A stretch of 64,000 bases of DNA from Dipteronia dyeriana (Eukaryota > Streptophyta > Magnoliopsida > Sapindales > Sapindaceae). Under the pieces are notes generated by a model that did not search any database, was not told where the DNA came from, and was given only the letters and a program-made list of their open reading frames with translations. Shown piece by piece: positions 1-12,144 of this stretch. The stretch's first letter is position 1. Each line of letters begins with the position of its first letter. The DNA is taken from NCBI GenBank assembly GCA_032871835.1, contig CM065301.1, forward strand, positions 10,176,413 to 10,240,412, written 5' to 3'. The translations under genes and the position numbers were made by a program.

Positions 1-659
1 AAATCCATTAAATTAATAAGTTTATTAATGTAATGTTGTACTATATATATATATATTGAGATTGATAGAATTATAATCCGGTCCCTTCAAATATATATGA
101 GTGATAATTTTTCAAATTAGATTATAGTAAATTGCAGGGAAATTTTTACTATTCGTTATAGATAGAGATGAAGATGGAGTTGCAAGAGAGATATGGATTG
201 GAATTTTTCGGATCTCGCCAACCGTTTCTTTAGATGGTGATGGAGATACCAGAGAGATTTGGAAATTTCCAAATCTTTCATCATTTCTTTTTATATTTTT
301 CTTTTTTCTTTACCAAACTATCCTTAAAATGTAATGGTCGAATCAAAGTCAAACTCTCTTTTTTAACATAAAGGGTAAATGGTGAATTCTGAAAATTGAT
401 GGGGTAAAACTTTGTTCCCTCGATCGCGAGAGAAGAGAAACAATAATATCCCTAAATTATATATATATATATGGGTGAGGATAAAAAGAAAAAGAACATT
501 AGTATTGGGGGTAAATGTATAATATTAATAGAATTGTGGGGGGTAGTGATGTGAGTTATGAGTAAGTCTAGCGCTGGTGTACTTGCATGTTTGTTGGTGA
601 GGCATGTCACATGTAGCATGTATGAGACGTACATCTTCAGTCTTCACTCTTCACACCTT
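1..659. other. AT-rich intergenic sequence
   Basis: No gene, RNA gene or clear repeat boundary is visible. Short open frames here, such as one around 452-634 on the minus strand, are low-complexity and match no family I know. Confidence 0.6.
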
Positions 660-900
660 TTGAGATCCCACACGTGTGACGTACCACATGTCCACATGTG
701 CCATCAAGAAAAGACAACCAGTTTAGTCTTGTCATCAGCTTGATCACCTTGTGTCGCGGCTGTTTGTTTTTTTCTGCTTTTAAATATCAGATTATCATCG
801 CCACTTTTTTTTCTCTCTCTCTCTCCCGACAAAAACCCAGATTCACTAGACACTAATCACTATCAATTTTTTTGCTGCCATATCTTCGCCCATTTCATGC
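660..900 (+). promoter_or_regulatory. Orphan promoter-like block (E/G-box cluster and CT-rich leader)
   Basis: Within about 40 bases from 672 there are ACACGTGT, a GACGT core and two CACATG-type E-boxes. A TTTAAATAT stretch (about 780) and a CT run (811-826) follow, then CA-rich leader-like sequence. This order resembles a plant promoter and 5' leader, but no coding exon follows in the next kilobase. It could be the promoter of a lost gene, a non-coding transcript, or chance. The motifs are seen; the function is inferred. Confidence 0.3.
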
Positions 901-1166
901 TTGCTGCCTAGCCAGTTTTTGTCCACTTACACTTTGTATTTATGATCACTTTATTCCTTAATTACATTCCCTAAGTTTTATTCATTTTAATTATATATTT
1001 TAACATTAATCCCACGTTGGGGGTTAGACTAGGACGGTTTGAAGATGAATTCTTTTATTTAAAAAAACAAACAAACAAACAAATGTTACAAAATTGTCCA
1101 CACTACCATATATTATTAAGTCATCCATACTTTCATGCCACTAACAACTACTTGTGTTGAAGTTAT

Positions 1167-1577
1167 GGATAATTACCTTGGTGGCCATTAAATTGATGAC
1201 ACATTATCAAAATTGTTACTAGATTTAAAAGTTGTTCTAAAATGATCATTTTTAATAAAAAGTGTGACACTAATGATCATTTCATCCAATAAGTGGTATT
1301 TTGATAAATATGAGGATGATATTAATTTATTTAAGATGATTTTTTAGAAAGAAAAAAATATTTTATTAAACGAATAATTATATTTAATATGTATATATGT
1401 AAAACATATACACACACACACATATATAATGAGAAGATTAAGGCTAAAAAATCTAAAAAATCTAAAAAACAAAAAAAGACACGGGTATTGATCTAAACCG
1501 TTTTTTTTTTTGTATTTTGAAACGAATAATTACATTTAGTGTGTGTATATACGTATAGTATATCTCAAATACACACC

Positions 1578-1623
<46 letters not shown>

Positions 1624-1972
1624 TTACACACGCTAAATATAATTATTCATTTCAAAAAATAAAATAAAAAATTGATTTTCAAAAAACATATAAAATAAAT
1701 TAATGTCATCCCTTTAATTACTCAAACGTCACTCATTGAAAATTTTGATTTCTAAGAAAATATTTAAAATAAATTATTGGCATCCCGTCTTTATTTACTA
1801 AAATGTCACACGTTTGATAGAATTGGACGGAATTGGATGGAATTAGATTCAATTAGATAGAATTGTCATAGTGTTACAAAGTTCGTCAAAAATGATCATT
1901 TTGGAACAACTTTTCAATTTAGTGGTCATTTTGATAGTGTCATCAATTTGATGGTCACCGGGATAATTATCC
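1167..1972. mobile_element. Long-TIR foldback element (MULE-type MITE)
   Basis: The first ~100 bases, beginning GGATAATTACC, reappear as a diverged reverse complement at the right end, which finishes GGGATAATTATCC. Both arms carry the ordered blocks AAATTGATGACAC, AAAAGTTGTTC and AAAATGATCATTTT. The interior is AT-rich with (TA)n runs and no coding. Long TIRs without coding capacity are typical of MULE-derived MITEs in plants; that family assignment is inferred because no clean 9-bp target duplication was found. Confidence 0.75.
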
Positions 1973-3573
1973 CTTCAAATTATCAAATTGTCCTTACTTG
2001 ATTTGTTACACTAACTTTCACCGGACACCTACCAAATTTCTTGTTTTTTTTTCTAATTTAATTTTAAAATGGTTAATTGTTTGTTTATTTATTTATTTAA
2101 TTATTATCTTAATTTGTATATGAACATAATTTTGTGAAATTATAATTTGTCAATGCTAATTAGCTGTTTATTTAATATTATACTAATTAAAATTATTTAT
2201 TATTATGAACATATATTGACTTCATATATATAGTTTTTGTGAAATACATAATTTTCGTGCATATGTTAATTTTGTGCAATTAGAAATTAGAAATTAGAAA
2301 TATCCTGGTTTTTGCATATGAGTACTTGGTTATGAGATTTTTTGTATTATGAATTTGTGAAATTAGAAAATGTTGATCGAGGATATATTATTTGTGAAAT
2401 GACAAATATATTGATATGAACATAAATTACTTTTTAAGTTCTTTTACGATCGAAATGAATGCAAACTTTAGTCCTTAAGTTGTGGAGAAAATAGTAATAA
2501 CCCCGATTTTAGGGTTTTTTTTTGTAATGTTTATGTCTATAACTTTTTATATATTATCTTTTTAAATTTTTAGGTTAGATGGAATGTTAAGAAGGTAGAA
2601 ATGTAACTTCTTTCATTATTTCAATATTTCATTATTTCAATATTTCAATATTTCAATATTTCATTACAAGAGTATTAAAAGATCTAAATTGATATTTCAT
2701 TGATCTCACACCAACACTCTTTATTACGAGTTACGACCATGATCCCGACTTTTAGAAAGACTATTTCAATATAACAATACCCATTGACAACCAAGATTAT
2801 ATCCAAAGAACTAATTTTTTATATATATATACCATGTCAACCTATTTTTAAATCAAATTCGTCGATTTTAATGTCATTAATTTACAAAAAATTGAATAGT
2901 CATGTTCAACAAGAGATTTAATTAGCAATTAGATAATTATACATTTGAAGATAAATTAATTAACGGATCGATGTGCTCAAATCAGAATCATGCAATTGGT
3001 CTCAAAGTGAAGGGGCAGACACCTTCTACGATGGTGGATCGCTGTTGGCCACGCAGTGGCCAAAGGCAATTGGTCGGGGACTGAACTAACATTTAGGCTA
3101 ATAATAATGGGATAATAGTTATATAATTATATAATTTTAAACTGATATATCATTATAGTGATTAGTGAGTTGCATGCACCGACATTATTGTTGGTATATG
3201 GCAGATGATGGAGTCAACGCAATTCGTTGGGTGTTTTTAATTGGATAGATATGGCCACGAACACAAAGGCCAATGCTTTCTACTAATTAATTGTTATATT
3301 AATCTATCATCCATTCCTGTTTCATGTTTTGTGTATGGTTATTGGCCACTCGGTCTACTAAAAGTAATGACAAATTATGGCACTCTTTCGATGTATAATA
3401 TTGATATATTACTTCTTTATTTTATTTTATTTACATCATTGGAATGATGTAGTAGATGAATTGATGTTTGTTTAAAATAGAAACTTCTAATTATTTCTCA
3501 TCCATTTTTTAAACTCCAAGAAAAGTCCTTTAAGATGGTTCACAGCTTCAAATGTACCGACCTACGAACAAAT
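1973..3573. other. AT-rich intergenic sequence
   Basis: No gene is supported. It holds a TTTCAATA-type tandem repeat near 2613-2666 and a small hairpin, TTGGCCAC-GCAGT-GGCCAA, near 3044. The 68-codon open frame at 3241-3447 has no recognisable domain. Confidence 0.55.
2613..2668. repeat. Short tandem repeat, unit about 8-9 bp
   Basis: Variants of CAATATTT/CATTATTT are repeated about six times in a row. Confidence 0.75.
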
Positions 3574-4135
3574 TAATATTAAAAACCTCTCTTCGGTCCT
3601 TCATATTTGAATTATTATTGGATATATAGTTATAAATATTTTTATTTTAAAAACCTCACATATGAACTAACATGAATAGCATTCCATTTGTGTTGACTGA
3701 GTTTGACTATTAAAAAGTCTAAATTTTATAAAATTACAAATGAATCAAAAATATTGAAATATGTATTTACTTAGATTTATAAAAAAGATAAATAAATACA
3801 TATTCTGGTTTATTTTTAATGTTTTTAGTTCATTTGTAATTTTGTTATTTTTAGGGATAAAATTGTCCATAAAATAACTTATCATTTGCAGGTTAACATT
3901 TCCGTTTTTTGTATCATTTTATTAATTTATTTGGTGAAAGTATGAGTGTATAATGATCGATTCATACAATTAAAACTTATATAGATATATTTTAGATTTT
4001 TTAACGGTCAAACTCGGTCAATACAAACGGAATGCTAACAGTGTTAGTCCATAGAGGAGGTTTCTAAAATAAAAACATGTGTAACTATATATTCAATAAT
4101 AGTTCAAAGGAGATAAGAGGTTATTAATATTAAAC
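3574..4135. mobile_element. Long-TIR foldback element (MULE-type MITE)
   Basis: The left arm starts at TTAATATTAAAAACCTC. The right arm, read in reverse complement, starts TTTAATATTAATAACCTC and keeps the same ordered blocks for about 150 bases, including ATATAGTTA, TTTTTATTTTA, GCATTCC and GAGTTTGAC. The element is about 560 bp with no coding sequence. Ends are known to within a few bases. Confidence 0.75.
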
Positions 4136-4424
4136 CAAAAAATAAACATAAAAGTTATTAAAATAAGGTGAAGTGTTATTATATATAGTTCCATTATTAC
4201 CTTGTAGTGATTGAGTTGAATAAATGTTATCATTTTATAGAAAATAATTACATGTTACCGTGTACATTAGAAATATTGGTTAACACTAAGCTTTAAAATA
4301 TGTAAAAACTCAAAAAGTTTTAGAATTCTCTCTAAAGGAAAATTTTATATATACTCTGAAATTTAAAATAATTAAATCTTATATATACTCTAGGGGTAAG
4401 GAAGTGCGTACACTAATGATGGAC

Positions 4425-5447
4425 GTCATGACCACGGTTCCAGTTCGGTTCGGTTTCGGTTCCGATTTCGGAGGGATCTAGAATCGAAACCGGCACTGTT
4501 TGGAAGCTGGTTCTGGTTCCAACGGTTCCGGTCCGATTCCGAAGGTTCTGGCGGTTCGATTTCTTATTAAAAAACCCCCTTCATGAGTTCATAGTTTCAT
4601 CACACTGATCATTACACATTCACACAATGACATAGATCACAAATCCCAAATTCCAATATCCCTTTCATCACACAAATTGAACCTCAAAATCCGTTTCACA
4701 AATCAAACACAAATAACAAATCAAACCCCAAAATCTCTTTTACTAGTGTTTCATCACACAAATCAAACCCTGAAATCTAAATCATACATCAGTCCACCAC
4801 CACCACCACTACCACTCACCACTCACCAGAGATCGAAGAAAAGATATCAGAGAGAGAGAGAGAGAGAAGAGAGAGGGTTCGGCTAGAGAACGACCGAATA
4901 AGAGATCATCGGCGACGGGGTGAGAAATCTTCGGTGAGAGAAGAAAGAAATCGTCGATGATAAATCCCAGATTTTCTAATTTTTGGGTCGAAGTGTGGAT
5001 CATTTGAAAGAAGAAAGAAGAAAGAAGAAAGAAGAAAGAGAGATAAGAGATCGTGAAAGGAAAAAAGTGAGATGGATAGAGAGAGAGTTATCTGAGATTT
5101 GAAGAAAAGAGAGAGAGAAAGAAGGGTCTAGATGGACATTTAAAAAGAAAAAAAAAGTTTGGAACTATCGGTTCCAGAACCGGAGGTTTCAGGATGATTT
5201 TTTTTTTTGACGAATCATAACCGGAGAACTGTAATCGAAACCGGATCTTAAAGCTCATGGTTTCGGTTAAGGTTTTGAAACCGAATCCACTGTTTCGGTT
5301 TCGGTTTCGGTTTCGGTTTCGATTTTGAAACCAAATCCACGGTTTCGGTTTTGATTACGATTACGATTACGGTTACGATTCATTTCATACTGTTACGGTT
5401 GGTTTCACGGTTCGGTTCCACGGTTCGAACTGAACCGTGGTCATGAC
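4425..5447. mobile_element. Non-autonomous hAT-type element, family A
   Basis: The element starts GTCATGACCACGGTTC and ends with the inverted form AACCGTGGTCATGAC. The flanking octamers are TGATGGAC (4417-4424) and TCATGGAC (5448-5455), 7 of 8 identical. An 8-bp duplication is the hAT signature. Both subterminal regions are dense in GGTTCGG/CGGTTTCGG. The interior has a CCACCACCA stretch and GA-rich runs; no intact transposase is present. A short relative is at 41437-41814. Confidence 0.8.
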
Positions 5448-5708
5448 TCATGGACAGAGGGAACTGAGAAGGGTTCAATTTTTTTTAGAATATATATATA
5501 TTTGTCTATGAATTTTGTAAACTTTATACTTTGACCCCTCCAGTTTTTTTTTTCCAGTGTTAATTTATTGGCCCTCCAAGAATAAAGAGGTGTATTCAAT
5601 AAGAGTTTGTTGGAGTTTGTTGGAGTTTGATGGATTTGTTTTAAGTGATGGATTTTGGTGAATTCCACAGATTTTATAGATTTCATATAAGATTTTATCA
5701 TAATTATG

Positions 5709-6710
5709 CAGTGTTGCAGAAGTTGGCGACTAGGGCCGACTAGTCACCGACTAATCATTCATCGATGGACAGTCACCGTGATTTTAGGCTAATCGTTGAT
5801 ATTAGGCATAGTCGGTCAAAGTCGGTCTTGATCAGACCTAGTCGGTCCTAATCGGACCTAGTAGTCACGACGGTCAACGACGAAACAAGTCGACTTTGAC
5901 TTGTCGATCGCTTTTTTTTAAAAAAAAAAAACACCCTAAAATGACGTCGAATAAAGGCATTTATATATAAAAAAAACTATTTGATCAATTACAAGCAACC
6001 AAACAGACAAAATAAAAAACCAAACAAAACCTAAAATAAAAAATCGAGAGCAAATCGAACCAGTTCTATCTTATTGGCCGAATCTTCTCCTTTGTTCTTG
6101 CCGCTGTCATTAGTCGTGTTCGTTGCCGCCATCGTCTTGATCGTCTTCGTCGTAGCTTGTCGTCGCCATCGCCTATCACCGATCGTTGCTGGCCTTCACT
6201 TCTTCAGTTCTCGTCGGTGAAACCAATGGTGTGTGGTGTGTGGTGTGTGGTGTGCTGGTGTCTTGTCAAAGACTCAATTAAGTTTTGGTGGATGATGAAA
6301 GGTGTATGTGAGTTGTGAAAGTTGTGGTGTTATTGGGTCACACGTGTAATTACTTATTAGTGTTAGTGTTAGTGTGTAATGCACTAATACAATAACATGT
6401 TACAACTTTTTTTTCTTTTTAATTATGTTTTGTTTATACTATATAATTTATATATAACTATTATAACTATACAAGTGGTGGTGTGTAATGTACTAATGTG
6501 TTACAACTTTCCAATAGATAAAAATATATGAAATAGAATGACATTTACTCAATTTCAATTTAATATAAAACAAAAATATAAATATATATATTTTTGATCG
6601 GTCATCGGTTTCTCGTCGACCAGCTGACGGCCGAGTTCCCCGACTAGTCCCCCTAGGCGCTAGGCAGTGGGTCGCCGCCCGACTGGCGCCTAGTGACTTT
6701 TGCAACACTG
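5709..6710. mobile_element. Non-autonomous hAT element, family B, with perfect 8-bp TSD
   Basis: The left end is CAGTGTTGCAGAAGT and the right end ACTTTTGCAACACTG, a 15-bp TIR with one mismatch. The 8-bp flanks are identical, TAATTATG at 5701-5708 and 6711-6718. Subterminal DNA is rich in GACTAGTCGG-type motifs. A 33-codon minus-strand frame (6031-6132) in a GC-richer interior could be the remnant of a first exon, but matches nothing I can name. Smaller relatives lie at 26973-27188 and 30378-30796. Confidence 0.9.
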
Positions 6711-6733
6711 TAATTATGTATATATTTTGTTGG

Positions 6734-8767
6734 CAGAAATTCTTTTAATCCCTCTAGTTTGACCTATTATACAAACTGGTCCCCCGGTTTTCAGTATTAT
6801 ATTAACAAATTCCTCTTGTTTCCAAAAATATATATTTTGATCCCTGCCATCCAATTCCATTAGGGTTTTCAAAGATTTCGTCCAAGTTTAAAGGATAAAA
6901 TCGTAAACTTACCTGGCGAGATTTTAAACACTATTTTAACAAAGGGTAAAATCGTAATCGTCCAAGTTTCTTCAAGCATCATCATCACCATCTTCACTTT
7001 TCTCTCCTGACCATCTCTCTCTCACTCATTCACCAACATCAACACCATTACCACTACCACCACCACCAAACGACCGTCACCACCGTCACCACCGTCACCA
7101 CCGTCACCACTATGACCACAAAACCCTAGCGACCACACCACCACCACCACCAAATCCTCTCTCGATATCTCATCTCTCTCTCTCTCTCTTGATCAATCTC
7201 ATTTACCCAAATCCAAACTCAATCCCAAACCCAATCAGCGATGGTGAGAGAGATCGAGAACGATGAGAGAGAGATCGAGAAAGAAGAGGGAATTCGAGAA
7301 CGATGAGACAGAGATTGAGAAAGAAAAAAGTTGTAAAACTGAAACTCTTATGTTAGACTATCAATGGTGTCAGATCTAGACACCGAGCATTTGGGGTTTG
7401 GTCTTCGGCACCACCTGAAGATTTTGGTCGAGTGGTGACAACCTACTCGCCGGCGGCAGCGACAGTGGCAAACGACAACGACACTTAGAGAGGCGATTTG
7501 ACCTCAAAAACGAGTTCCGTCGACTAATTAGCAAATATGTCATTAATGAATCTCACCTCAGAGCTTTGCGAAGGTCTGTTCTTTTTTTCTTCTTGAAAAA
7601 ATATACTAGAAGACATGAGTTCGTATTTTTAATTTCATATGTATTTTTAGAGAGAAATTTCATATGTATTTTAATTTTTTTTTGCTGTTATTGTAAGAAG
7701 ATGGTGGTTGTTGGATTTGAGGGTTAGGTTTTATTATTGTTGAATATGTTTGGTTCGATTTTGTGGCTTAGATTGTGTGTGATTTTATTGGTTTGATTGT
7801 GTTAATTTTCTAGGTTCAATTGTATTGTTGAATGGGTTTATTTTTGTTGTTAAATGAATTTGCTTTTCTTGTGTTGTTTGAATATGGGTTAGGTGTATGG
7901 GTTTGGTTGATGCTTTGAATATCTGGGTTGGGTGTTTGAAGATCTAAGATAGGTGTTGTTTGAATCTGGGTTGTGTGAAGTCTGGTTGTATTTTCAGGAT
8001 AAGATGGGCATTTTTGTCCTTCCATTAATTTTAACAACTATAAGGGGTAGTAAGGTCCTTTGACCCTATCAGATTCCACTTTTTCAACAAAAATCTTAAC
8101 AGAAGTAGGGGAGGGCATTTAATGGATTTGTTCATTTTTCAATAGAACAGATAAAGTTCGGTTTCTGAAAATATGAACCGTTTCAATAAAATTTACAAAT
8201 TTGAACCGATCAAAAACCAACTGAATTAGTTCGGTTCGGTTCGGTTTTTTTGGTTTTGGTCTTACTAGGCCAAATTCATGGCCTTTAATTGTTACATATA
8301 TTTTCACATTTTAATTCTTTCGAATATTCGACCAAATAAAATTATGGGCTTGAACAAATTGAAAATACTAGTTTAAAATAATATTAAAATAAAATAAAAT
8401 AAAGAATATATATATATATACATCGTGACACACTTTCATAGTTTTATAGTTTTATGGACTGTTGAACATTAAACTATGTTTTTTTTTATATAAGTTGGAT
8501 CTCGGTTCGATTTTCTGGTTTGGGATAGAGAACCGGGAAAAATCGATCCAATCGGTTTTCAAAAAAATGAACTGAGATGAACCGACCACTATAAGAAAAC
8601 CGGAAAAAAAAAAATGATTGGATCGGTTCAGTTCATCGGTTCGGGTCTGTTTATTGGTTTTTTATCCACCTCTAAATAAAAATGACTAAACGAGACAATA
8701 CTGAAAACTGGAGGACCAATTTTATGTAATAGGTCAAACTAGATAGATTAAAATGGATTTCACCATC
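6734..8767. mobile_element. Long-TIR MULE-like element with gene-like interior
   Basis: The left arm, containing TTTTAATCCCTCTAGTTTG followed by ACCTATTA and GGTTTTCAGTATT, is matched by the reverse complement of the right arm near 8700-8765. Flanking nonamers are TTTTGTTGG (6725-6733) and TTTTGTTAG (8768-8776), 8 of 9 identical, as expected of a Mutator-like element. The interior has CCACCACCGTC-type repeats, a CT tract and a leader-like stretch (about 6960-7330), resembling captured gene or 5' UTR sequence. No transposase is visible. An hAT-like element sits inside near the right end. Confidence 0.8.
8106..8674. mobile_element. hAT-like MITE nested in the MULE
   Basis: It begins TAGGGGAGGGCA and ends in CCACCTCTA, approximate inverted ends. 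Flanking octamers AACAGAAG and AATAAAAA agree at 5 of 8. The interior has many GGTTCGGTT/AACCGA motifs, as in the other hAT-like elements here. It interrupts the right half of the surrounding MULE, so it is the younger insertion. Confidence 0.55.
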
Positions 8768-8776
8768 TTTTGTTAG

Positions 8777-9307
8777 ACTTCTAAGTATACTTAAATGGAA
8801 TTGAATGGATTTATAATGATTTGTCTTAAAAAAAACAATATTTAATTCTTCATTATATAACCTGATTAATGAGATCTTGATATTATAAAAAAAATTGACT
8901 TTTTAAATTCTAATTATTAGAGGCAATTGTTTGATTAAACAAATTATTAATTTCAACCCTTCATACCGAAAGATAAAATATCCACATTTTAACAATTCAA
9001 TCTCAAACTTCAAAATATAACAACTTTGAAATGATATGTAGGATCAAAGTCCCAAAGAAATTATTTCATATGTCATTACCTATTATTCTTCATTGTCATT
9101 GTTGTCATTCTACCTAGCATATCCCCCCGTATTTATAGCTATGCAAGCTCTCTATTGGTAAGCACTCGCTCGTAGTTGCTACTGCATGCATTTGAAAAAT
9201 TGGTTAAGATTCATATTCATTATTAACTAGTGGTGATGATGTTTCGTTATCCGGTTCATTAGGAAATACATCAAACCGACATTTCATGTGTAAAGAAAAA
9301 TTGTGCA
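8777..9307. other. AT-rich intergenic sequence
   Basis: No gene or bounded repeat is visible. Confidence 0.5.
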
Positions 9308-10265
9308 GTCATTCACTATACCTAACACTAATTCTGTTTGTGTCTTGTACGGAAATGGTGGAGGTGGGGATTTGAAAATTGTAAATTTTGATTTAAATAT
9401 GTCAAATATCCTTTCAATAATATTCCTTGATGTGATTTGTTTGATACAAAATTGCCAATTTCAATCACAAACTTTATAAAAGCCAAATCTATCAAAAAAA
9501 ACTATAGGGGTATGACAAGATTTATTATGGGTATTAATATTTATAAATCTCATTTCAAAATCCACAAAATTCCGGTGATTATAGAAAATATGAAAATTCA
9601 ATGACTTTTGAATACATCCAAATTTATTTGGATTTTTTTATAAGTCTGAATTGAATATACCTAGATTTTATTGAAATCTTTTAAAATCTGAATTGAATAT
9701 TCCTGAATTTTATAGACACTATTTATGAATCTGAATTGAATATACCTAGATTTTTAAATTTTTAAAAATTTCAGTCAAATCTTGCGCACTCTTGCACTAA
9801 CTAACACTAGTTTTCTTTATGTCCTATATGGGAATGAAAACTTGGATTGTGAATCTTTAGCTATACAAAATATCCTTTTAAAAACATTCCTTAATGTGAA
9901 TTGTTGGATTAAAAAAGTGCTAATTTCGACTGAAAGATTAAATGTCTACAAACTTTATAAAAACCAAATCCATCAAAGTCCATAGGGTATGACAATATTT
10001 GTTATAGACATTTATATTTGTAAATCTCAATTCAAAACCTACCAAATTTCATTCTTAAAGAAAACATGCAAATTCAATAACTTTATAAATACACTAAGAT
10101 TTATTTGGATTTTTTACAGATCAATACACCTAGATTTTATTGAAATATTTCAAAGTCTGAATTGAATATCCCAGATTTGTTCGGGACTCTTTGTAAATCT
10201 GAATTGAGTATATCCAAAATTTTAAATTCTTTTAAATTCTAACTAAATCTAGATTGAATATACCC
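9308..10265. repeat. Diverged ~480-bp tandem direct duplication
   Basis: Copy 1 (about 9308-9775) and copy 2 (about 9782-10265) share an ordered series of blocks: CTAACACTA, AATATCCTTT, ATTCCTT-ATGTGA, ACAAACTTTATAAA, CATCAAA-like, TATGACAA and TTTATTTGGATTTTTT. Each ends in short copies of CTGAATTGAATATACC. Neither copy has coding capacity. Scattered substitutions throughout mean the duplication is not recent. Confidence 0.7.
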
Positions 10266-11880
10266 ACTTAAGTTTTTAGCACCGCCTCTGAGAACACGAT
10301 TCGAATTCACAATCTTGATGATGTAAATATGAGAGACATATCATTAAACCAATTTCATTATATTTAATTACTTTCTTTTGACACCTAATCACTCAAATTT
10401 TCCATATTTTGACCTACCTTAAAATCTCAAGTTTGTGAAGTAGTTGTTGAACACAACGTCACACACCAATATGGTAAAAGATTGTAAATGTTGCAAGATT
10501 AAAGTGCAACGAATACAATCGATTTAGGAAGAAAACAAAGAACGGAAAGTTGAGACTTGAGAAGCAGCTGAAATTTATTTATCATATGTGCTTTTGTTTT
10601 GGCTTCAAGATCAAGGACACTCGATCTATAAACAAAGCAAGTAAAGTTAGGTTTTTGAAAATCACTGAATTATTTTATCTCTATATATTATTAATATGCA
10701 TAGCAATGATAAGGTCCAATCCTAGACTCCTAGTGACTTTTTCACAAACTTATATAGATTTGTAGGATTGCTTTTTGGTGGATCCAACTTTAGATTAACT
10801 AAATTCTTTACTCATAAATTTCTTCAATATTGTTTAAAATTAACTTAAAAGATTGTTTTAATTATTGCTTTGGAACCCGGGCACAAAGGGTGCTATTAAT
10901 CAGTTTTCTCTAACAAATTAGTTATATTACTGTAGTGTATGCCTTTTTGAAGCCAGCCTCTTCCAATATTGCTTTTAATTTTCTCTCCTTTTTTTTTCTC
11001 AAAAAAATAAAATAAAACATTTATTAATTCGAATAATCAATTACCAGAACTGATGATAGGACCACTGAAGATCATTTAAATACCATTAATTTGATAATGA
11101 TATCATATCTAGATAATGAGTTGAATTTTGTATACATTTCATTGATTCGAAAAAAGAATAAAAAGAACTTTAATAAACATTTGACTAAAATGTTTTAAGA
11201 AATAAACTCGATAACAACTTTTTAAAAATGATTTAATATAAATAAAGTTTTTCTTAATTATATTATACCTGAAAACCCACTTTTAAATTTATAAAAAAAT
11301 ATCATAGCTTAAATTTTAAAAGTCTATTCTACAAAATTTGTCCGATTGTCAATCAATTTATATATTGATTTCGTACAAATTATGCTCTACACTTCAAAAC
11401 ATAAGGATCAAGCGTGAGTGACGAACAATAATAAATTATAGACACAGATTTTTTTTCAAATAAGATAAATTTGATTATACCTAAATCTAAAATTGAACAT
11501 CTATATATTTGTAGGGTTAGGTTATATTAATTTCAAATTTTAACTTTAATTTGTGATTTCAACATTTATCCATCCATTTCCATTCAATTAAAGGGTTATC
11601 ATTAATATTTAATTTATTTACTTTTTCCACCATTGGATTGGATAATAATGGATGGATGGATGTCGAAGTCATAAATTAAAATTAAAATTAAAATTTGAAG
11701 TTAACGTAGTTTGGCTCTTATTTATATATATAATTATTTTTTTGTATCAGAGTCTCCTAAAATCATGTAAGAAATGTTAGGTATGTATGACTTGTTACTT
11801 TATCAGCCTGGACCTCTTCTTTAAACTGCCTTATATGTCCTAAGCCCCGTAACATTTAAGTCATTAACATTTGACATTTC
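10266..11880. other. AT-rich intergenic sequence with a degenerate SINE-like segment
   Basis: Around 10280-10350, the reverse strand shows a degenerate tRNA-like B-box (GAATTCGAATCGTG), probably an old SINE in minus orientation. The rest holds no supported gene. The open frame 10550-10765 lacks a recognisable domain. Confidence 0.4.
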
Positions 11881-11914
11881 CATGACTTGGACAGTTTAAC
11901 TGGCACGAGAATCT

Positions 11915-12120
11915 CACGTGCTGAACAAAACGGCGTCGTTTAGCACAAAATCAAAATCTCACAAAGCTTGTTTCCCACCTCCCGTTAAATCCAAGAATTG
12001 GAGAAAATTCGTAACGAGTCCGAAAGAGAGGGACACATGACACGTGTCGCGTCGCCATTGCTCCCCTCCTCCATAGCAATAATTTTTAGACGTTGGTGTT
12101 ACGGCAAGATTTATATAAGC
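11915..12120 (+). promoter_or_regulatory. Promoter region of the RING E3 gene
   Basis: CACGTG G-boxes are at 11915-11920 and 12041-12046 and a TATA-like TTATATAA at 12111-12118. Transcription probably starts near 12145, ahead of a CT-rich leader (12180-12200). Confidence 0.5.
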
Positions 12121-12144
12121 AAATGACTGTGGATACTCGTGACG

